A DNA stretch of 64,000 nt from Aquabacterium olei. Lineage in GTDB: Bacteria > Pseudomonadota > Gammaproteobacteria > Burkholderiales > Burkholderiaceae_C. The translations under genes and the position numbers were made by a program. The stretch covers positions 434,001-498,000 of the forward strand of contig NZ_CP029210.1 of NCBI RefSeq assembly GCF_003100395.1, read 5' to 3'. The notes beneath the pieces were generated by a model, which searched no databases, was not told the origin of the DNA, and saw only the letters and a list, made by a program, of their open reading frames with translations. Positions 17,160-27,012 of the stretch are shown piece by piece; within the stretch, counting starts at the first letter, position 1, and each line of letters begins with the position of its first letter.

Positions 17160-18824
17160 TCAGCTGCCGTCCTGCAGGTCGGCGCGCTGCTGGCGCATCC
17201 ATGCCTTCATGCGCGCGTCCATCACGCTCAATTCGATCACCTCGGCCGCGTCCGGCTGACGGAAGCGGGTTCGGGCGCCCTGCACCCGCTCGATGGCGCC
17301 GGGCAGGTCACCCAATGCGGCCACGGCTTCGGCCTCGGCCCGCACAGCCCGTACAGGCTGATCGAGTTCCGCCCACAGGCTGGCCAGCAGCGTCCAGGCG
17401 GTGGCGTCGTCCGGCTGGCGGCTCACCTGGCTCTGCAGGCGCTCGGCCACCTGCTCGGCATGGGCGCGCCGCGCGACGCCGGGTGGCGCCGCCAGCGCGA
17501 TCTGGGCGGCCATCAGCAGTTCCGGGCGGGCGTCGGCGCTGGCCCCCGCGGCGATGGCACGAGACAGCGCCTCCGCGGCGGCCGCCGGCTGGCGATCCCG
17601 CAGGCGGTTCTCGGCTTCGCCAAGATCCAGCACCCGCAGGGCCACCTGTTGCTGCACGGCCGGCAGGGCGCGTGCCGCGTCGCGAGCCTGGGCGAGGGCC
17701 GCCATGGCCTGTGAGGGCGCGCCGCCGCGCTGTGCGGCCAGCATGGTGGTGTAGTGCCGCGCCACACGCTGCATCGGCGTGGCGTTGGCCGGCGCTTCCT
17801 GCTGCAGCAAGGCCTGCAGCGCCACGCTGCGCGTGTCCATCAGCACGCGTGAGCGGGCGGCCATCAGCGCGTGCCAGGCGGCCCGTTCGCCATCCGGCCG
17901 GCTGGCCAGCGGCCCGGCCCGGTCATGCGCAAGGCCCACCCGGGCGCGTGCGTCGCCAATGCGTTCGCTGGTCAGCGGGTGGGTGCGAAGGTAGGGGTAG
18001 CTGCCGTCGTCGTTCAGGCGCGAGGCCTGCTGCAGCATCTCGAACATCGAGGCCATGCCCGCCACGTCGTAGCCGGCCTGGGCCAGCACGCCGAAGCCGA
18101 CGCGATCGGCCTCGCGCTCCATGTCGCGCGAGAAGTTCAGCTGCGTCTGCGCCGTTACGGCCTGGCCGCCATAGATCAGCGCCTGCGCGGCCTGCGCGTT
18201 GCGGCTCGCCGCGAGGATGCCGGCGATCATCGTTGCGATGCTCACCCACGAGGTGCGCGATTGCTGCCCGATCATCCGCGCGATGTGGCGTTGCGTCACG
18301 TGCGACAACTCGTGCGCCAGCACGGAGGCCAGTTCGTCGGCCGTGTTCGTCATGGCGATCAGGCCCAGGTGCACGCCGATGTAGCCGCCGGGCAGTGCAA
18401 AGGCGTTCACCGATCGGTCGCGGATCAGGAAGGGCGTCCACGCATGGGCACTGTCGAGCTCGGGCCCGATCTCTCCGCGCAGTCGCCCGGCCACCAGCAG
18501 GCCGCGCCACAGCTGTTCGATGTAGGCCTGTACCAACGGGTCGTCCACGATGTCCGGGTCGCGGCGGATGCTGCGCATGATGCGGTCGCCCAGCCGGCGC
18601 TCGGCCACCGGCGACAGCTCCTGCGAGATCGCATCACCCAGGGCCGGCAGGGCGTTCGGCGTGGCCTCCTGGGCCTGGGCCTGGGCCACCGGCCCGGCGG
18701 CCCAACTGCCAAGCAGCAGTGCCGCCACGATGGCGTGCCGCCTGGCGCCGTGCAGGGCAGTAAAACGAGGGGAGGGCAGGCGGCGGGCCGCTCGGCGCAG
18801 GGGACGCATCAGCATGGGCACCAT
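17160..18824 (-). CDS. Periplasmic M48-family metalloprotease with TPR-like C-terminus (BepA-like)
   Basis: A 554-residue exported protein: N-terminal signal segment (about 30-52), then an M48 catalytic domain with HELSH at 171-175 and the third zinc ligand Glu238 in '[10 protein letters not shown]'. From about residue 330 an Ala-rich helical repeat region resembles TPR units. This is the layout of BepA (YfgC), which degrades or helps assemble LptD and other outer-membrane proteins. The first in-frame ATG leaves a long, Arg-rich stretch before the hydrophobic segment; a start at the third Met (Met6, 'MRPLRRAA') is equally possible. Confidence 0.85.
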   Translation of the reverse strand: MVPMLMRPLRRAARRLPSPRFTALHGARRHAIVAALLLGSWAAGPVAQAQAQEATPNALPALGDAISQELSPVAERRLGDRIMRSIRRDPDIVDDPLVQAYIEQLWRGLLVAGRLRGEIGPELDSAHAWTPFLIRDRSVNAFALPGGYIGVHLGLIAMTNTADELASVLAHELSHVTQRHIARMIGQQSRTSWVSIATMIAGILAASRNAQAAQALIYGGQAVTAQTQLNFSRDMEREADRVGFGVLAQAGYDVAGMASMFEMLQQASRLNDDGSYPYLRTHPLTSERIGDARARVGLAHDRAGPLASRPDGERAAWHALMAARSRVLMDTRSVALQALLQQEAPANATPMQRVARHYTTMLAAQRGGAPSQAMAALAQARDAARALPAVQQQVALRVLDLGEAENRLRDRQPAAAAEALSRAIAAGASADARPELLMAAQIALAAPPGVARRAHAEQVAERLQSQVSRQPDDATAWTLLASLWAELDQPVRAVRAEAEAVAALGDLPGAIERVQGARTRFRQPDAAEVIELSVMDARMKAWMRQQRADLQDGS

Positions 18825-18944
18825 GGCAACAGGTGGACTGCGCAGTATGCTGCGAACCGGCGCGGCCGGCGGTGCATCCCTGAGCGGAAGCCCCTGCCAG
18901 CCGGGCTGTTTTGTGTTTCTTTACCCTTGAGCAGATCGTCCGCC

Positions 18945-19442
18945 ATGTCCGTTCTCACCCATTTCGACAGCGAAGGCCAAGCGCACATGGTCGATGTCTC
19001 GGCCAAGGCGCCGACCGTCCGTGTGGCCGTGGCCGAAGGCCGCATCCGCATGCAACCCGAGACGCTGGCACTGATCCGCGAAGGCCGCGCCGGCAAGGGC
19101 GACGTGCTGGGCGTCGCCCGCATTGCCGCCATCCAGGGGGCCAAGCGCACGGCGGACCTGATTCCGCTGTGCCACCCGCTCGCCCTGTCGCGCGTGGCGG
19201 TGGAACTGACGCTGGAAGACAGCCCTTGCGCCGTGCGCTGCCAGGCCACGGTGCAGACCGTGGGCCCGACGGGCGTGGAGATGGAGGCCCTCACCGCCGT
19301 GCAGGTGGGGCTGCTGACGGTGTACGACATGTGCAAGGCCGCCGACCGCGGCATGCTGATCACCGATGTGGGCCTGCTGGAAAAACAGGGCGGCAAGAGC
19401 GGCCACTGGGTGCGCGCCGAGGGCGACCTGCCCGCAGCCTGA
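18945..19442 (+). CDS. moaC: Cyclic pyranopterin monophosphate synthase MoaC
   Basis: The 165-residue enzyme carries out the second half of the first step of molybdenum cofactor synthesis, forming cyclic pyranopterin monophosphate from the MoaA product. Signatures: '[17 protein letters not shown]', 'LIPLCHPL', '[10 protein letters not shown]', '[13 protein letters not shown]' and a C-terminal 'GGKSGHW'. Length and start fit the family. It stands alone; no other moa genes are in the window. The divergent neighbour is the M48 protease. Confidence 0.95.
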   Translation: MSVLTHFDSEGQAHMVDVSAKAPTVRVAVAEGRIRMQPETLALIREGRAGKGDVLGVARIAAIQGAKRTADLIPLCHPLALSRVAVELTLEDSPCAVRCQATVQTVGPTGVEMEALTAVQVGLLTVYDMCKAADRGMLITDVGLLEKQGGKSGHWVRAEGDLPAA

Positions 19443-19474
19443 TCGCCACGGTCCGCCTTCGCCACCTCGGCGTA

Positions 19475-21274
19475 TCAACGGGGGAGCAACTGTCTCCACG
19501 TGTAGTCGTGCGCCGGGGGCGTGCACTGGAATGGCAGCGGCTCGTCGTCCTCTGGTTCGGTGTCGCACGGGGCCATGAAGGACCGTGTCATGGGGTTGCG
19601 GAACTCCTTGAGCCGCGCGACCACGTAGCGGGCCTGGTCGACCTGGCCGTGCTCCGCCAGTGAGCGCGCGTAGGCGATCATCAGGCGGGCGTCCACCAGG
19701 TTGTGCAGCGTGCGGCGGAAGGCCGCCGGGGGCAGGCTCGGCTCGTCGCCATCGGCGGTGGTGACGGCCGCATAGTCCGCCTGGTATCCGAACCACGGCA
19801 TGCGCTGGCCGCGGGCAACACGGTCGGCCAGGGGCCCGGCCCCGGCGCGTGGTGCGTAGATGTTGGCGGCGGACTGGTAGTCCACCGCACACCACACCGC
19901 ACCCAGCGCCGTCAGCAGGCCGGCGGCGGTCAGCGCGTGGGCACCGAGCCGGCCTGTCGCGGGCGCACCCGACGATGCCGTGTCCAGGTCGCAAGCGGCC
20001 TCGCGCGCACCCAGGCCCAATCCCCAGGCAAAGGCGGCCGGCAGCAGGAAGTAGCTGTACCAGAGCGGGTACTCCAGCAGGCTGTGCAGGCCGGCCAGCG
20101 CCACGATCACGGCAGCGGCCGGCGCTGGCGAAGGTGCCGATATCGCCTTGCGCGCCGGGCGACGAAACAGCGCCACGAACGCCCACAGGCACAGCCCCGT
20201 CATCAGCAGGGCAAGCGGCACGCCGAACTCGACCGCCCACTGCAGCAGCAGGTTGTGGGTGTGGTCGAAGAACGCCACCGGACGGTCGGGGAAGGGCGTG
20301 AAGGTCCAGGCGACGTTGAATTCGCCGAAGCCCACACCGGTCCACGGGTGCATGCGGATCAGTGACAGCACATTCGACCAGATGGCAAAGCGGGAGCTCG
20401 AGATGTCGCTGCCATCGTGCAAGCGAGCCTCGGCCGCAAACGCCACGCCGCCGTCCAGATGGGACCAGGCCCACATCAGGCCCCACCACGCGGCGTACCA
20501 CACGGGCGCACCGGCCACCACAACCCGCATGCGGCGCGACAGGTTGCGGTCCAGCAGCCCCCACAGGCACAGGAACACCATGCCGACCATGCCCGTGCGC
20601 GAGGCCGTCCACACCACCCCGCCGATGAACAGGGCGACCAGGGCTGCGCAGACCCCCTCCGGCAGGCGCCGGCGCTGGCTCAGCCAGACGGCTGCACAAC
20701 AGCCCCACACCAGCAGGGTGCTGAAATGGTTGGGCTGGCGCAGGTTGCCCACGGCCCGGCCCGCCACCACCGGCGCGGCCAACAGCCGGCCGTCTGCCCA
20801 GGCAGGATGAAAGACCTGCACGGCCGCCAGGGCGATCCCGATGGCCCCGGCCGCAGCCAGGGCGCCGAAGAACACGTCGGCGGCCAGTTCCCCGGCCGTG
20901 CTGCGCCCGCCGCGCCATCCGGCCCACACCGCAAACAGGGCCGCCAGGCCCAGGCCTGCCCCCATCATCGCCAGCCCGGCCGGCAGGGGGCCGCCCAGTG
21001 CGGCCCATGCGGCGAGCGCTGCGTGCATGCCCAGCACACCCAGCAGGGCCCGCACCGCTCCGCCTGCACGGGCGCCGGGGGGCAGCGGGGCGGCAGCCAT
21101 CATCGCGATCAGCAGCCCCCAGCCCAGCACCGCCAGGGCCTGGTTGTAGAACGTCACGGAGGGCGGGTCATGGGCCGCGATCAGCGTCGGAGCGGCGATG
21201 GCGAGCAGGGCCAGTGGCCACCAGCGGGCTGCGAGGCCGGCCGGCGCGGTCCGGGCGAGGGCATCTTGCGTCAT
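19475..21274 (-). CDS. PglL-type O-oligosaccharyltransferase / Wzy-C family ligase
   Basis: A 599-residue membrane protein with roughly a dozen helices. Two family signatures are present: '[16 protein letters not shown]' in the middle and '[17 protein letters not shown]' in the Wzy-C periplasmic loop, the latter being the usual catalytic-His site. The NLRQPN motif separates PglL-like pilin/protein O-oligosaccharyltransferases from WaaL O-antigen ligases. After the last helices comes a ~140-residue soluble C-terminal domain seen in PglL relatives. The start at 21274 begins the first hydrophobic segment; earlier Mets in frame lie in the promoter region. The acceptor (pilin or other protein) is not encoded nearby. 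Confidence 0.85.
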   Translation of the reverse strand: MTQDALARTAPAGLAARWWPLALLAIAAPTLIAAHDPPSVTFYNQALAVLGWGLLIAMMAAAPLPPGARAGGAVRALLGVLGMHAALAAWAALGGPLPAGLAMMGAGLGLAALFAVWAGWRGGRSTAGELAADVFFGALAAAGAIGIALAAVQVFHPAWADGRLLAAPVVAGRAVGNLRQPNHFSTLLVWGCCAAVWLSQRRRLPEGVCAALVALFIGGVVWTASRTGMVGMVFLCLWGLLDRNLSRRMRVVVAGAPVWYAAWWGLMWAWSHLDGGVAFAAEARLHDGSDISSSRFAIWSNVLSLIRMHPWTGVGFGEFNVAWTFTPFPDRPVAFFDHTHNLLLQWAVEFGVPLALLMTGLCLWAFVALFRRPARKAISAPSPAPAAAVIVALAGLHSLLEYPLWYSYFLLPAAFAWGLGLGAREAACDLDTASSGAPATGRLGAHALTAAGLLTALGAVWCAVDYQSAANIYAPRAGAGPLADRVARGQRMPWFGYQADYAAVTTADGDEPSLPPAAFRRTLHNLVDARLMIAYARSLAEHGQVDQARYVVARLKEFRNPMTRSFMAPCDTEPEDDEPLPFQCTPPAHDYTWRQLLPR

Positions 21275-21585
21275 GGCCGGTATTGTCGGGCCACAGCCCG
21301 GCCTCCTTGCCCCCCCTGCTGCGCCGGTGGAGATCGCCCATGCGGGCAGGCCGGCTCGGCAGACGCTGCACACACCTGCGGCGCCGGCCAGCCTCGCAAA
21401 CCCGTGTTTCTTGCGCTGTCTCAAGCGTTTGCGGCCTTTCTGCACGCGGCGTCGCGACCCCCATACAAACACCAATGTCATGCCCTTGTCACACGCTGGC
21501 GCCGCGCGCACACTGGGTGTCCGGTCACGCCTTTTTGGGCCGGGGCCGGATGTTCTCAACCTTTCTGCTCTCGAAAGGAGGCAGT
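21275..21585. other. Divergent intergenic region between pglL and hpf
   Basis: About 311 bp without a gene that fits local codon use. It must hold the promoters of both genes. No clear -35/-10 pair or sigma-54 site could be identified. AAAGGAGG at 21574-21581 is the strong ribosome site of hpf. Confidence 0.4.
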
Positions 21586-21933
21586 ATGAATTTGACGATC
21601 AGTGGCCACCATCTTGAAGTGACTCCCGCCCTGCGTGAGTACGTTCTGACCAAGCTGGATCGGGTGACCCGTCATTTCGACCAGGTCGTGGACGTGACTG
21701 TCCTGCTCAGTGTTGAAAAGCAAAAGGAAAAGGATCGCCGCCAGAAGGCTGAAGTCAACCTGCACGTGAAGGGCAAGGACATCTTTGTTGAAACTTCGCA
21801 CGAGGATCTGTACGCCGCCATTGATCAGTTGATGGACAAGCTGGACCGCCAGGTCTGTCGCCACAAGGACAAGGTGCAGGATCACCACCACACCTCGCCC
21901 AAGCGCGAAGGGAACTGGGACAGCGCCCAGTGA
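21586..21933 (+). CDS. hpf: Short-form ribosome hibernation-promoting factor HPF
   Basis: A 115-residue sigma-54 modulation/S30EA protein. It has the beta-alpha-beta-beta-beta-alpha fold signatures '[20 protein letters not shown]', '[16 protein letters not shown]', '[17 protein letters not shown]'. The short form dimerises 70S ribosomes together with RMF in gammaproteobacteria; in Burkholderiales it precedes ptsN. A strong AAAGGAGG precedes the ATG, which fixes the start. A terminator follows, so it may be transcribed separately from ptsN. rpoN, a common neighbour, is not here. Confidence 0.93.
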   Translation: MNLTISGHHLEVTPALREYVLTKLDRVTRHFDQVVDVTVLLSVEKQKEKDRRQKAEVNLHVKGKDIFVETSHEDLYAAIDQLMDKLDRQVCRHKDKVQDHHHTSPKREGNWDSAQ

Positions 21934-21979
21934 CCCACTGGCCGCGCGCCGAGCCCTCGGCGCATGACCGACCCAGACG

Positions 21980-22001
21980 ACGGCCCTTCGGGGCCGTTTT
22001 T
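21980..22001 (+). terminator. Intrinsic terminator of hpf
   Basis: A perfect 7-bp stem, ACGGCCC (21980-21986) with GGGCCGT (21991-21997), is closed by a TTCG tetraloop and followed by TTTTT. It lies 47 bp after the hpf stop. Confidence 0.92.
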
Positions 22002-22115
22002 CGTGGTCCCGGTACCAGCGGAAATGTGATTTTTTGCTTGCTGCGGTGCAGCAGCGGATGCAGAATCCCGCACATCAATGGAATTTGACGGTACCGTGTC
22101 GGTCTGCCAGTTCCC

Positions 22116-22121
22116 TATAAT
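22116..22121 (+). promoter_or_regulatory. Candidate -10 element of ptsN-hprK
   Basis: TATAAT lies about 65 bp upstream of the ptsN start and downstream of the hpf terminator. The TTGACG at 22085-22090 is 25 bp away, too far for a standard sigma-70 pair, so the -35 is either weak or replaced by an activator. Confidence 0.4.
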
Positions 22122-22186
22122 CCGCCCCTCATCCGACCCCGGAAGCGGTGCCAAGGCATCCCGCCGTCGTACCCGCTTGTAACAAG

Positions 22187-22657
22187 ATGAACCGTCTCGC
22201 AGCCATCCTTACCCCCGGCCAGGTGCTGGTGGACGTCGACGCCAGCAGCAAGAAGCGCGTCTTCGAGCAAGCCGGGTTGCTGTTCGAGAACCAGAACGCC
22301 ATCGCCCGCGCCATCGTCACGGACAACCTGTTCGCCCGCGAGCGCCTGGGGTCGACCGGCCTGGGCCACGGCGTCGCCATTCCGCATGGCCGCATCAAGG
22401 GGCTGAAGAACCCGCTGGCCGCTGTCATCCGGCTGAGCCAGGCCATCCCGTTCGACGCGCCGGACGACGAGCCCGTCAACCTTCTGATCTTCCTGCTGGT
22501 GCCCGAGGCCGCCACCCAGCGCCACCTCGAAATCCTGTCCGAGATTGCCGAGTTGCTCTCCGACCGCGAACTGCGCGATCGCCTCAAGACCGAAGGCAGC
22601 GCCGCCGAGGTGCACGGCCTGATCGAACGGTGGCAGCCCCTGAAGTCGGTGGCCTGA
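22187..22657 (+). CDS. ptsN: PTS IIA-like nitrogen-regulatory protein PtsN
   Basis: A 156-residue EIIA-Ntr protein. The phosphorylated His is His67 in 'GHGVAIPHGR'. It is the terminal acceptor of the nitrogen PTS chain (PtsP-NPr-PtsN) and regulates potassium and nitrogen functions. The start at 22187 matches the family N-terminus; an upstream in-frame ATG adds 13 residues without a ribosome site. It lies 58 bp before hprK. Confidence 0.93.
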   Translation: MNRLAAILTPGQVLVDVDASSKKRVFEQAGLLFENQNAIARAIVTDNLFARERLGSTGLGHGVAIPHGRIKGLKNPLAAVIRLSQAIPFDAPDDEPVNLLIFLLVPEAATQRHLEILSEIAELLSDRELRDRLKTEGSAAEVHGLIERWQPLKSVA

Positions 22658-22715
22658 CCACGCCGCGTTCATCGGGCATCATGGCGTGACCCCGTTCTGA
22701 AGGCATCCTGTCCCC

Positions 22716-23681
22716 GTGAGCGTCAAAGACATCGCCGTCATCAGTGCCGAGGCACTGTTCGAAGCCAACCGCACCTCGCTGCGCTGGGAGTGGATCGCGG
22801 GCCACGCCCACCCTGAGCGCCGTTTCGACGAAGAGGCGGTGCACGCGGCCCAGTCGGCCGCCGACCTGGTGGGCTACCTGAATTACATCCACCCCTACCG
22901 GGTGCAGATCGTCGGGCGCCGCGAGACGGCCTACTTAACCAACTCCACCCCGGAAGACCAGGAACGCCGCATCCAGCGCATCGTGACGCTGGAGCCGCCC
23001 GTGGTGGTGGTGGCCGACGGAGAAGTCCCCTCCGACCGCCTGGTGGCCATGTGCGGCCGCGCTGGCATCCCGTTGTTCGTCACCAAGGAGCCGGCAGGCC
23101 ACGTCATCGACGTGCTGCGCAGCTACCTGACCCAGCACTTCGCCGAGCGCATCACGCGCCACGGCGTGTTCATGGACATCCTGGGCCTGGGCGTGCTGCT
23201 GACGGGCGAATCCGGCCTGGGCAAGAGCGAACTGGGGCTGGAACTGATCTCGCGCGGCCACGGTCTGGTGGCCGATGACGCCGTCGACCTCTACCGCGTG
23301 TCGCGCAATGCCGTCGAAGGGCGCTGCCCCGAGCTGTTGCGCAACCTGCTGGAAGTGCGCGGCATCGGCCTGCTCGACATCAAGGCCATCTTTGGCGAAA
23401 CGGCCGTGCGCCGCAAGATGCGCCTCAAGCTCATCGTGCACCTGGTGCGCAAGGAAACGATGGAGCGCGAATTCGAGCGCCTGCCTTATGAGCCACTGTA
23501 TGAAGAGGTCATGGGCGTGCCGATCCGCAAGGCGGTGATCGCGGTGGACGCCGGGCGCAACCTGGCCGTGCTGGTGGAGGCCGCCGTGCGCAACACGGTG
23601 CTGCAACTGCGCGGCATCGACACCTACAAGGAATTCATCGAGCGCCACCAGCGCGCGATGGAACGCGGCGGCAGCTTCTGA
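22716..23681 (+). CDS. hprK: HPr kinase/phosphorylase
   Basis: A 321-residue bifunctional enzyme that phosphorylates and dephosphorylates HPr on a serine. The P-loop GESGLGKSE is at 164-172, the catalytic His149 lies just before it ('RHGVFMD'), and the HPrK signature '[12 protein letters not shown]' is at 211-222. The start is GTG at 22716; no ATG fits the family length. In proteobacteria it works with an incomplete PTS and PtsN upstream. Confidence 0.94.
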   Translation: MSVKDIAVISAEALFEANRTSLRWEWIAGHAHPERRFDEEAVHAAQSAADLVGYLNYIHPYRVQIVGRRETAYLTNSTPEDQERRIQRIVTLEPPVVVVADGEVPSDRLVAMCGRAGIPLFVTKEPAGHVIDVLRSYLTQHFAERITRHGVFMDILGLGVLLTGESGLGKSELGLELISRGHGLVADDAVDLYRVSRNAVEGRCPELLRNLLEVRGIGLLDIKAIFGETAVRRKMRLKLIVHLVRKETMEREFERLPYEPLYEEVMGVPIRKAVIAVDAGRNLAVLVEAAVRNTVLQLRGIDTYKEFIERHQRAMERGGSF

Positions 23682-23702
23682 TCGCCGCCGCCGCTCGGGC
23701 GG

Positions 23703-24140
23703 TCAGCGCGTGCCGGTGCCCTTGCCCGTGCAGTCCGGGCGGTTGCACTCGATATACAGCGACAGGGCGTGGTCGTGCAGCTTGTAGCCGCGCTCGGCGG
23801 CGATTTCCTGCTGGCGCCGCTCGATCTCGGCATCGTAGAACTCTTCGACACGACCGCAGTTCACGCACACCAGATGGTCGTGGTGCTTGCCCTCGTTGAG
23901 TTCGAACACAGCCTTGCCGGCTTCGAAGTGGTTGCGCGACAGGATGCCGGCCTGCTCGAACTGCATCAGCACGCGGTAGACCGTGGCCAGCCCGATGTCG
24001 GAGCCCTCGGCCAGCAGCACCTTGTAGACGTCTTCGGCCGTCATGTGGCGCTGCGCAGTCTGCTGGAAGACCTCCAGGATCTTGATGCGGGGCAGGGTGG
24101 CCTTCAGCCCGCTGCTCTTGAGTTCTTCGGCGTGGTTCAT
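23703..24140 (-). CDS. fur: Ferric uptake regulator Fur
   Basis: A 145-residue Fur protein: winged-helix part with 'GLKATLPRIKILEVFQ' and 'DIGLATVYRVLMQFEQAGI', then the metal-binding/dimerisation part with 'GKHHDHLVCVNCGRVEEF' (regulatory-site His cluster and one Cys pair) and a C-terminal Cys. It is transcribed divergently from bamE. It is the likely regulator of the Fur boxes at 11.2, 11.4, 13.3 and 14.7 kb. Confidence 0.96.
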   Translation of the reverse strand: MNHAEELKSSGLKATLPRIKILEVFQQTAQRHMTAEDVYKVLLAEGSDIGLATVYRVLMQFEQAGILSRNHFEAGKAVFELNEGKHHDHLVCVNCGRVEEFYDAEIERRQQEIAAERGYKLHDHALSLYIECNRPDCTGKGTGTR

Positions 24141-24266
24141 GTCGGTCTCCAGGGTGCGGGCAGGCGGTCTCGACCCCCGCTAGAATGCCCAATGATATCG
24201 ACTTGCCCCCCTCCCGCGCTGGCGTGAGGCCTTGTCGAGCCCTTCAGATCGAAGAAGACCGTACCC

Positions 24267-24809
24267 ATGACGCTGCCTTTTCTCCGTCGCGCTGTGCTGG
24301 CCCTGGTGCCGCTGGCGCTGCTTTCGGCCTGCTCGAGCACGGTCTCCCTCAGCAAACCTGAAACGCTGTTCGGCCTGTTGGAACCCTACCGCGTCGACAT
24401 CGTGCAGGGCAACGTCGTCACGCAGGAAATCATGGCGCAGATCCAGCCCGGGCTGGGGCGCATGCAGGTTCGCGAGATCCTGGGCACACCGCTGCTGGCC
24501 GACCCCTTCCACGCCGACCGCTGGGATTACGTCTTCACCATCCGCCGCCAGGGGGTGCCCGACCAGCGGCGCGTGGTGAGCGTGTTCTTCAAGAACGACG
24601 CCGTCGAGCGCTTCGACACCGAGCCGCTGCCCTCCGAGCAGGCCTTCGTCTCCTCGATCGACAAGCCCGTGACGCGCAAGGCCGAGCCGAACCTCACGGC
24701 GGAACAGATTCAGGCGCTGCCCAAACCGCCCAAAACCGAGACCGAGGTCCGCAAGCAGCCGCAAGGCGCCGCACGCGAGTACCCGCCGCTCGAAGCCGGC
24801 CGTCCCTGA
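24267..24809 (+). CDS. bamE: Outer membrane assembly lipoprotein BamE (OmlA/SmpA)
   Basis: A 180-residue lipoprotein. The lipobox LLSAC puts the acylated cysteine at residue 22. The BamE core follows: '[23 protein letters not shown]', '[22 protein letters not shown]', '[11 protein letters not shown]'. It is part of the BAM complex that inserts outer-membrane proteins. The Pro/Glu-rich C-terminal tail is longer than in E. coli, as usual for betaproteobacteria. dapB follows after 49 bp. Confidence 0.94.
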   Translation: MTLPFLRRAVLALVPLALLSACSSTVSLSKPETLFGLLEPYRVDIVQGNVVTQEIMAQIQPGLGRMQVREILGTPLLADPFHADRWDYVFTIRRQGVPDQRRVVSVFFKNDAVERFDTEPLPSEQAFVSSIDKPVTRKAEPNLTAEQIQALPKPPKTETEVRKQPQGAAREYPPLEAGRP

Positions 24810-24858
24810 CCCGCCCGGGCCGCCTGCCGGCCCCGCCCCAGACATCGCACGCACACAC

Positions 24859-25677
24859 ATGAGCAACACCGACGCCACCCATCTGATCGCCATTGCCGGC
24901 GCTTCCGGCCGCATGGGCCGCATGCTGGTCGAGGCCGTGCAGGCCGCCCCGGACGCCCGCCTGGCTGGCGCACTCGACATCGCGGCCAGCCCGGCGGTCG
25001 GCGCCGATGCCACCGCCTTTCTGGGGCAGACCAGCGGCGTGGCCATCGCCGCCGACCTGCATCAGGGCCTGAAGGATGCGCGCTTCCTGATCGACTTCAC
25101 CCGCCCCGAAGGCACGATGGCCCACCTGCGCGTGTGCCGCGAGCTGGGCGTCAAGATGGTGATCGGCACGACCGGCTTCACCGACGAGCAGAAGGCCGAA
25201 ATTGAAGACGCCGCCCGGGACATCGCCATCGTGATGGCCCCCAACATGGCCGTGGGCGTCAACGTCGTCTTCAAGCTGCTGGCCCAGGCGGCCAAGGCGC
25301 TCAAGGAAGGCTACGACATCGAGATCATCGAGGCCCACCACCGCCACAAGGTGGATGCGCCCAGCGGCACCGCCCTGAAGATGGGCGAGGTGGTGGCCGA
25401 GGCCGTGGGCCGTGACCTCAAGGAATGCGCCGTGTACGGCCGCGAAGGCGTCACCGGCGAGCGCGACCCGAGCACCATCGGCTTTGCCACCATCCGCGGG
25501 GGCGACGTCGTGGGCGACCACACCGTGCTGTTTGCCGGCATTGGCGAGCGCATCGAGATTACGCACAAGTCATCCAGCCGCGCCACTTACGCCCAGGGCA
25601 GCCTGCGTGCCGTGCGCTTCCTGGCGCACCAGCCGCATGGCCTGTTCGGCATGGACGACGTGCTCGGCCTGAAGTAA
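24859..25677 (+). CDS. dapB: 4-hydroxy-tetrahydrodipicolinate reductase
   Basis: A 272-residue enzyme of lysine and diaminopimelate synthesis. The nucleotide-binding motif GASGRMGR is at 14-21, and the family signature [18 protein letters not shown] carries the catalytic His/Lys. Length is typical. It sits in the fur-bamE-dapB-exbB-exbD order common in Burkholderiales and is 7 bp before the ExbB-like gene. Confidence 0.95.
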   Translation: MSNTDATHLIAIAGASGRMGRMLVEAVQAAPDARLAGALDIAASPAVGADATAFLGQTSGVAIAADLHQGLKDARFLIDFTRPEGTMAHLRVCRELGVKMVIGTTGFTDEQKAEIEDAARDIAIVMAPNMAVGVNVVFKLLAQAAKALKEGYDIEIIEAHHRHKVDAPSGTALKMGEVVAEAVGRDLKECAVYGREGVTGERDPSTIGFATIRGGDVVGDHTVLFAGIGERIEITHKSSSRATYAQGSLRAVRFLAHQPHGLFGMDDVLGLK

Positions 25678-25684
25678 GCAACCC

Positions 25685-26350
25685 ATGGCCGGCTGGACGC
25701 ATTTCTGGGAGCAGGGCGACGCCGTCGGGCGCGCGGTGGCCATCATGCTGCTGCTGATGTCGATCGGCGCGTGGGTCGTCATCTTCTGGAAGGGCTGGCT
25801 CATCAGCCGGGCCCGTCGCGATCTGGCGCAGGGCGCCCGCGTGTTCTGGCAGGCGGCTGACCTGGCACAGGCCCGTGCGGCGTTGGGCGCCGTTGACCGC
25901 GAGGCCGTGCTCCTGCCCCTGGTCGACGCCGTGAGCGAACCCGTGGGCACCGGCACGCTGGAAGGCCGCGCCGACCGCGGCGCGCAACTCACGCGCCGCC
26001 TGCGCGACAGCCTGCATGCCGTGCTGGCCCGCTTGCAGGCCGGGCAGGTGCTGCTGGCATCTGTAGGGGCTGTGTCGCCGTTCGTGGGGCTGTTCGGCAC
26101 CGTCTGGGGCATCTACCACGCGATGATGAGCATCAGCAGCGAAGGCGCGGTGAGCATCGACAAGGTGGCGGGCCCCGTGGGCGAGGCCCTCATCATGACG
26201 GCCGCCGGCCTGGCGGTGGCCATCCCCGCCGTGCTGGCCTACAACCTGTTCGGCAAGTACATCTCGGCCTGCGAGGCCGACCTGGAAGGCTTTGCGCACG
26301 ACCTGCGCGAGGCGCTGCTGGCCGACGACACCCCCGCGTCGCGCGGCTGA
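25685..26350 (+). CDS. exbB: ExbB/TolQ-type proton channel protein
   Basis: A 221-residue MotA/TolQ/ExbB family protein with three transmembrane helices: about 15-37, 118-145 ('LLASVGAVSPFVGLFGTVWG') and 160-190 ('GEALIMTAAGLAVAIPAVLAYN'). With ExbD it uses the proton gradient to energise TonB or TolA. The nearby fur gene and two siderophore receptors in the window favour ExbB over TolQ, and no tolR-tolA-tolB genes follow. It is 15 bp before exbD. Confidence 0.88.
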   Translation: MAGWTHFWEQGDAVGRAVAIMLLLMSIGAWVVIFWKGWLISRARRDLAQGARVFWQAADLAQARAALGAVDREAVLLPLVDAVSEPVGTGTLEGRADRGAQLTRRLRDSLHAVLARLQAGQVLLASVGAVSPFVGLFGTVWGIYHAMMSISSEGAVSIDKVAGPVGEALIMTAAGLAVAIPAVLAYNLFGKYISACEADLEGFAHDLREALLADDTPASRG

Positions 26351-26365
26351 ACCGGCAGGCGCGCG

Positions 26366-26803
26366 ATGGCTTTCGGTCGACTCGAGCGTCCCCAGGGCAG
26401 CCAGCCCATGAGCGAAATCAACATGACGCCGCTCATCGACGTGATGCTCGTGCTGCTGGTCATCTTCATGCTGACCGCGCCGTTGATGACCTCGCGCCTC
26501 AAGCTCGATCTGCCCAAGGCCCCGGCGCCCAGCGCCGAGCCTGCGCCGGCCACGTTCACTGTGGCGCTCACGGCCGATGGCCTGCTGCACCTCGACGACA
26601 CGGTGGTGACCGTCGACGTGCTGCGCGCTCAGGCCAAGGCCCAGGCCGAGCAGAAACCCGACACCGAGGTGCAGCTGCGCGCCGACAAGGTGGTGCCCTA
26701 TGGCCAGGTGGCCGAACTGATCGGACTGCTGCAGCAGGCGGGGCTCAACCGCATCGCCTTCGTGACGGAAGGGCCGCAGGGCGAGGCAGCCGCCGCGCCC
26801 TGA
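26366..26803 (+). CDS. exbD: ExbD/TolR-type energy transducer
   Basis: A 145-residue protein with one N-terminal helix carrying the proton-path Asp25 ('INMTPLIDVMLVLLVIFM') and a periplasmic ExbD domain ('EVQLRADKVVPYGQVAELIG'). It partners the ExbB-like protein upstream. No tonB gene is adjacent, so TonB must be encoded elsewhere. Confidence 0.9.
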   Translation: MAFGRLERPQGSQPMSEINMTPLIDVMLVLLVIFMLTAPLMTSRLKLDLPKAPAPSAEPAPATFTVALTADGLLHLDDTVVTVDVLRAQAKAQAEQKPDTEVQLRADKVVPYGQVAELIGLLQQAGLNRIAFVTEGPQGEAAAAP

Positions 26804-27012
26804 GCCTGGCCCGCGTACGGCCAAGCGGGTGCGCCACCGACCAGTGTCGTGCCCGCCGCGCGTGCGATCAAGCGGATTGCGCGCTGACCGGGTGCCCTGT
26901 TGACGCGCCACGACAGCCGGATGGGCACGTGGCCCGCTGCACCGCACGGGCCGGCCAGCGCGCGCACAATGGATCGCATCGTGTCAGCGGATCCCATCTG
27001 GTTCCATCCCTC

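Noticed and set aside
21275..21585. Sigma-54 promoter before hpf
   Set aside because: No TGGCAC-N5-TTGC type element was found.
24178..24210. Possible weak Fur box between fur and bamE (AATGATATCGACTTG)
   Set aside because: Only one half resembles the consensus, so autoregulation of fur cannot be claimed from it.
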